Shown here one piece after another: positions 63,512 through 64,000 of a DNA stretch of 64,000 nucleotides. The translations under genes were made by a program, and so were the position numbers. The notes beneath the pieces were generated by a model. It saw only the letters and a program-made list of their open reading frames with translations, did no database searches and was not told the DNA's origin. Positions within the stretch are counted from its first letter, which is position 1; every line of letters begins with the position of its first letter. This DNA comes from CAMREV01 sp051653965 (GTDB lineage: Bacteria > Bacillota_I > Bacilli_A > Mycoplasmatales > Mycoplasmoidaceae), in assembly GCA_051653965.1 (NCBI GenBank), contig JBOFXG010000008.1, forward strand, positions 62,001-126,000, written 5' to 3'.

Positions 63512-64000
63512 TTATTTAAGAACGCCTTTTATACCTTTATAAAATAATCATGCAGAAACTGGTAAACAAATCATACCTATTACTGCTGATAAATAGAATG
63601 TAAATGTTCTTCAAATAAATATTATGGTATTAACACTTTCATTAAAGACTGGATCTATATTTGTATTAATTCCACTTATAAATGAAACAATCAATATTTG
63701 AAGTGTTCCTTCAGCTCCAGGAATTGGAACTCAATTATTTGCTGTGAATGCAATATTTGTATAATTATATCAATCTGAAAATGTAATATCATAATTTGAT
63801 CCTGAAAGTCTAAAAGAGAAATACATTGATGAATACATTATTACATTTCAAATAACATTTCCTGCTAAAACAAATATGTAGAATTTATAGTTTTTTATTT
63901 CTTGGATAAATTCTTTTTTAAATACAGCTTTTTGAATGTATTTAATTTTCATATCTTCCTTTGTTTTGTAACTCATTTTTAATTTTTTTCGAATTCAATA
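63512..64000 (-). CDS. Flippase-like membrane protein paralogue, C-terminal part (cut by window end)
   Basis: The last 162 residues of a second copy, running off the window. It has the same NNWVPIPGAEGTLQILI motif and the ending FYLSAVIGMICLPVSAWLFYKG, very close to its neighbour's FYLSAIIGMICLPISARLFYKR. The C-terminal tail is GIKGVLK versus RINRKFK. A 99-nt AT-rich gap separates them. Tandem duplication is clear; whether roles differ is unknown. Confidence 0.75.

Noticed and set aside
1..64000. CRISPR arrays, insertion sequences or prophage
   Set aside because: No regularly spaced repeats, transposase motifs or phage structural genes were found; repeated words are short and AT-rich, and the flippase pair is an ordinary gene duplication.

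Overview
This window is a piece of a very AT-rich, gene-dense bacterial chromosome that uses UGA as a tryptophan codon. Nearly every conserved protein is continuous only if TGA is read as Trp, and a tRNA-Trp with a UCA anticodon lies at 55820-55895 (minus). Together with the small genome style (few regulators, large Cys-anchored lipoproteins, no peptidoglycan genes seen), this points to a mollicute (Mycoplasmatales-like). A complete SUF iron-sulfur operon is unusual for most mollicutes and could fit a Hepatoplasma- or Spiroplasma-like lineage; that placement is inference from gene content only.

Layout. 1-5.5 kb: the start of nagA (minus), degV, a short unannotated ORF, pta (minus), a fused CoaD-HAD gene and a type III pantothenate kinase-like gene, then tsf. 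5.5-9.8 kb: pyrH, frr, cdsA, rpsB with an unusual long N-terminal extension, and a metallo-beta-lactamase-fold hydrolase. 9.75-10.34 kb is the only long gene-free stretch and may encode a structured RNA. 10.3-18.6 kb: dnaX-ybaB-recR, a CIRCE-controlled dnaK, a small two-helix membrane protein, the glucose-type PTS permease and greA. 18.7-23.5 kb: five tRNAs, then rpsL-rpsG-fusA-tuf. 23.5-28.8 kb: an ABC-2 type exporter and a 1148-residue lipoprotein. 28.9-33.3 kb: sufC-D-S-U-B. 33.5-44.6 kb: a 693-residue protein of unknown function, pepP, rpmG, a rhodanese, a Ser/Thr kinase, rsgA, miaB, a glycosyltransferase-like protein, an RDD-type membrane protein and pcrA. 44.6-52.7 kb: a small lipoprotein, an HU-like protein, gapA and a BMP-type nucleoside ABC importer. 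52.7-55.9 kb: five tRNAs, KtrB/TrkH, KtrA/TrkA and tRNA-Trp. 56-64 kb: rpsF-ssb-rpsR, azoR, secG-rnr-smpB, a polytopic membrane protein, and two tandem flippase-like membrane proteins, the second cut by the window end.

How the parts fit. Glucose uptake (PTS), GAPDH and Pta fit a fermentative lifestyle with acetyl-CoA to acetyl phosphate conversion. The CoaX-like and CoaD-HAD genes next to pta supply or police CoA. SufCDSUB builds Fe-S clusters, and MiaB, which needs two [4Fe-4S] clusters, is a visible client. The translation genes (tsf, frr, rpsB, rpsL, rpsG, fusA, tuf, rpsF, rpsR, rpmG, smpB, tRNAs) form conserved Firmicute-like clusters. Only dnaK shows a clear classical operator (CIRCE/HrcA).

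Most noteworthy: the direct CoaD-HAD fusion; the SUF operon with a half-length SufD; the rpsB extension; a CIRCE operator that also looks like the recR terminator; an 86-nt overlap between the RDD gene and pcrA; a BMP substrate-binding protein without a lipobox cysteine; and the unexplained 9.75-10.34 kb region. No insertion sequences, CRISPR arrays or prophage genes were seen. All calls come from reading the sequence; no database search was run.
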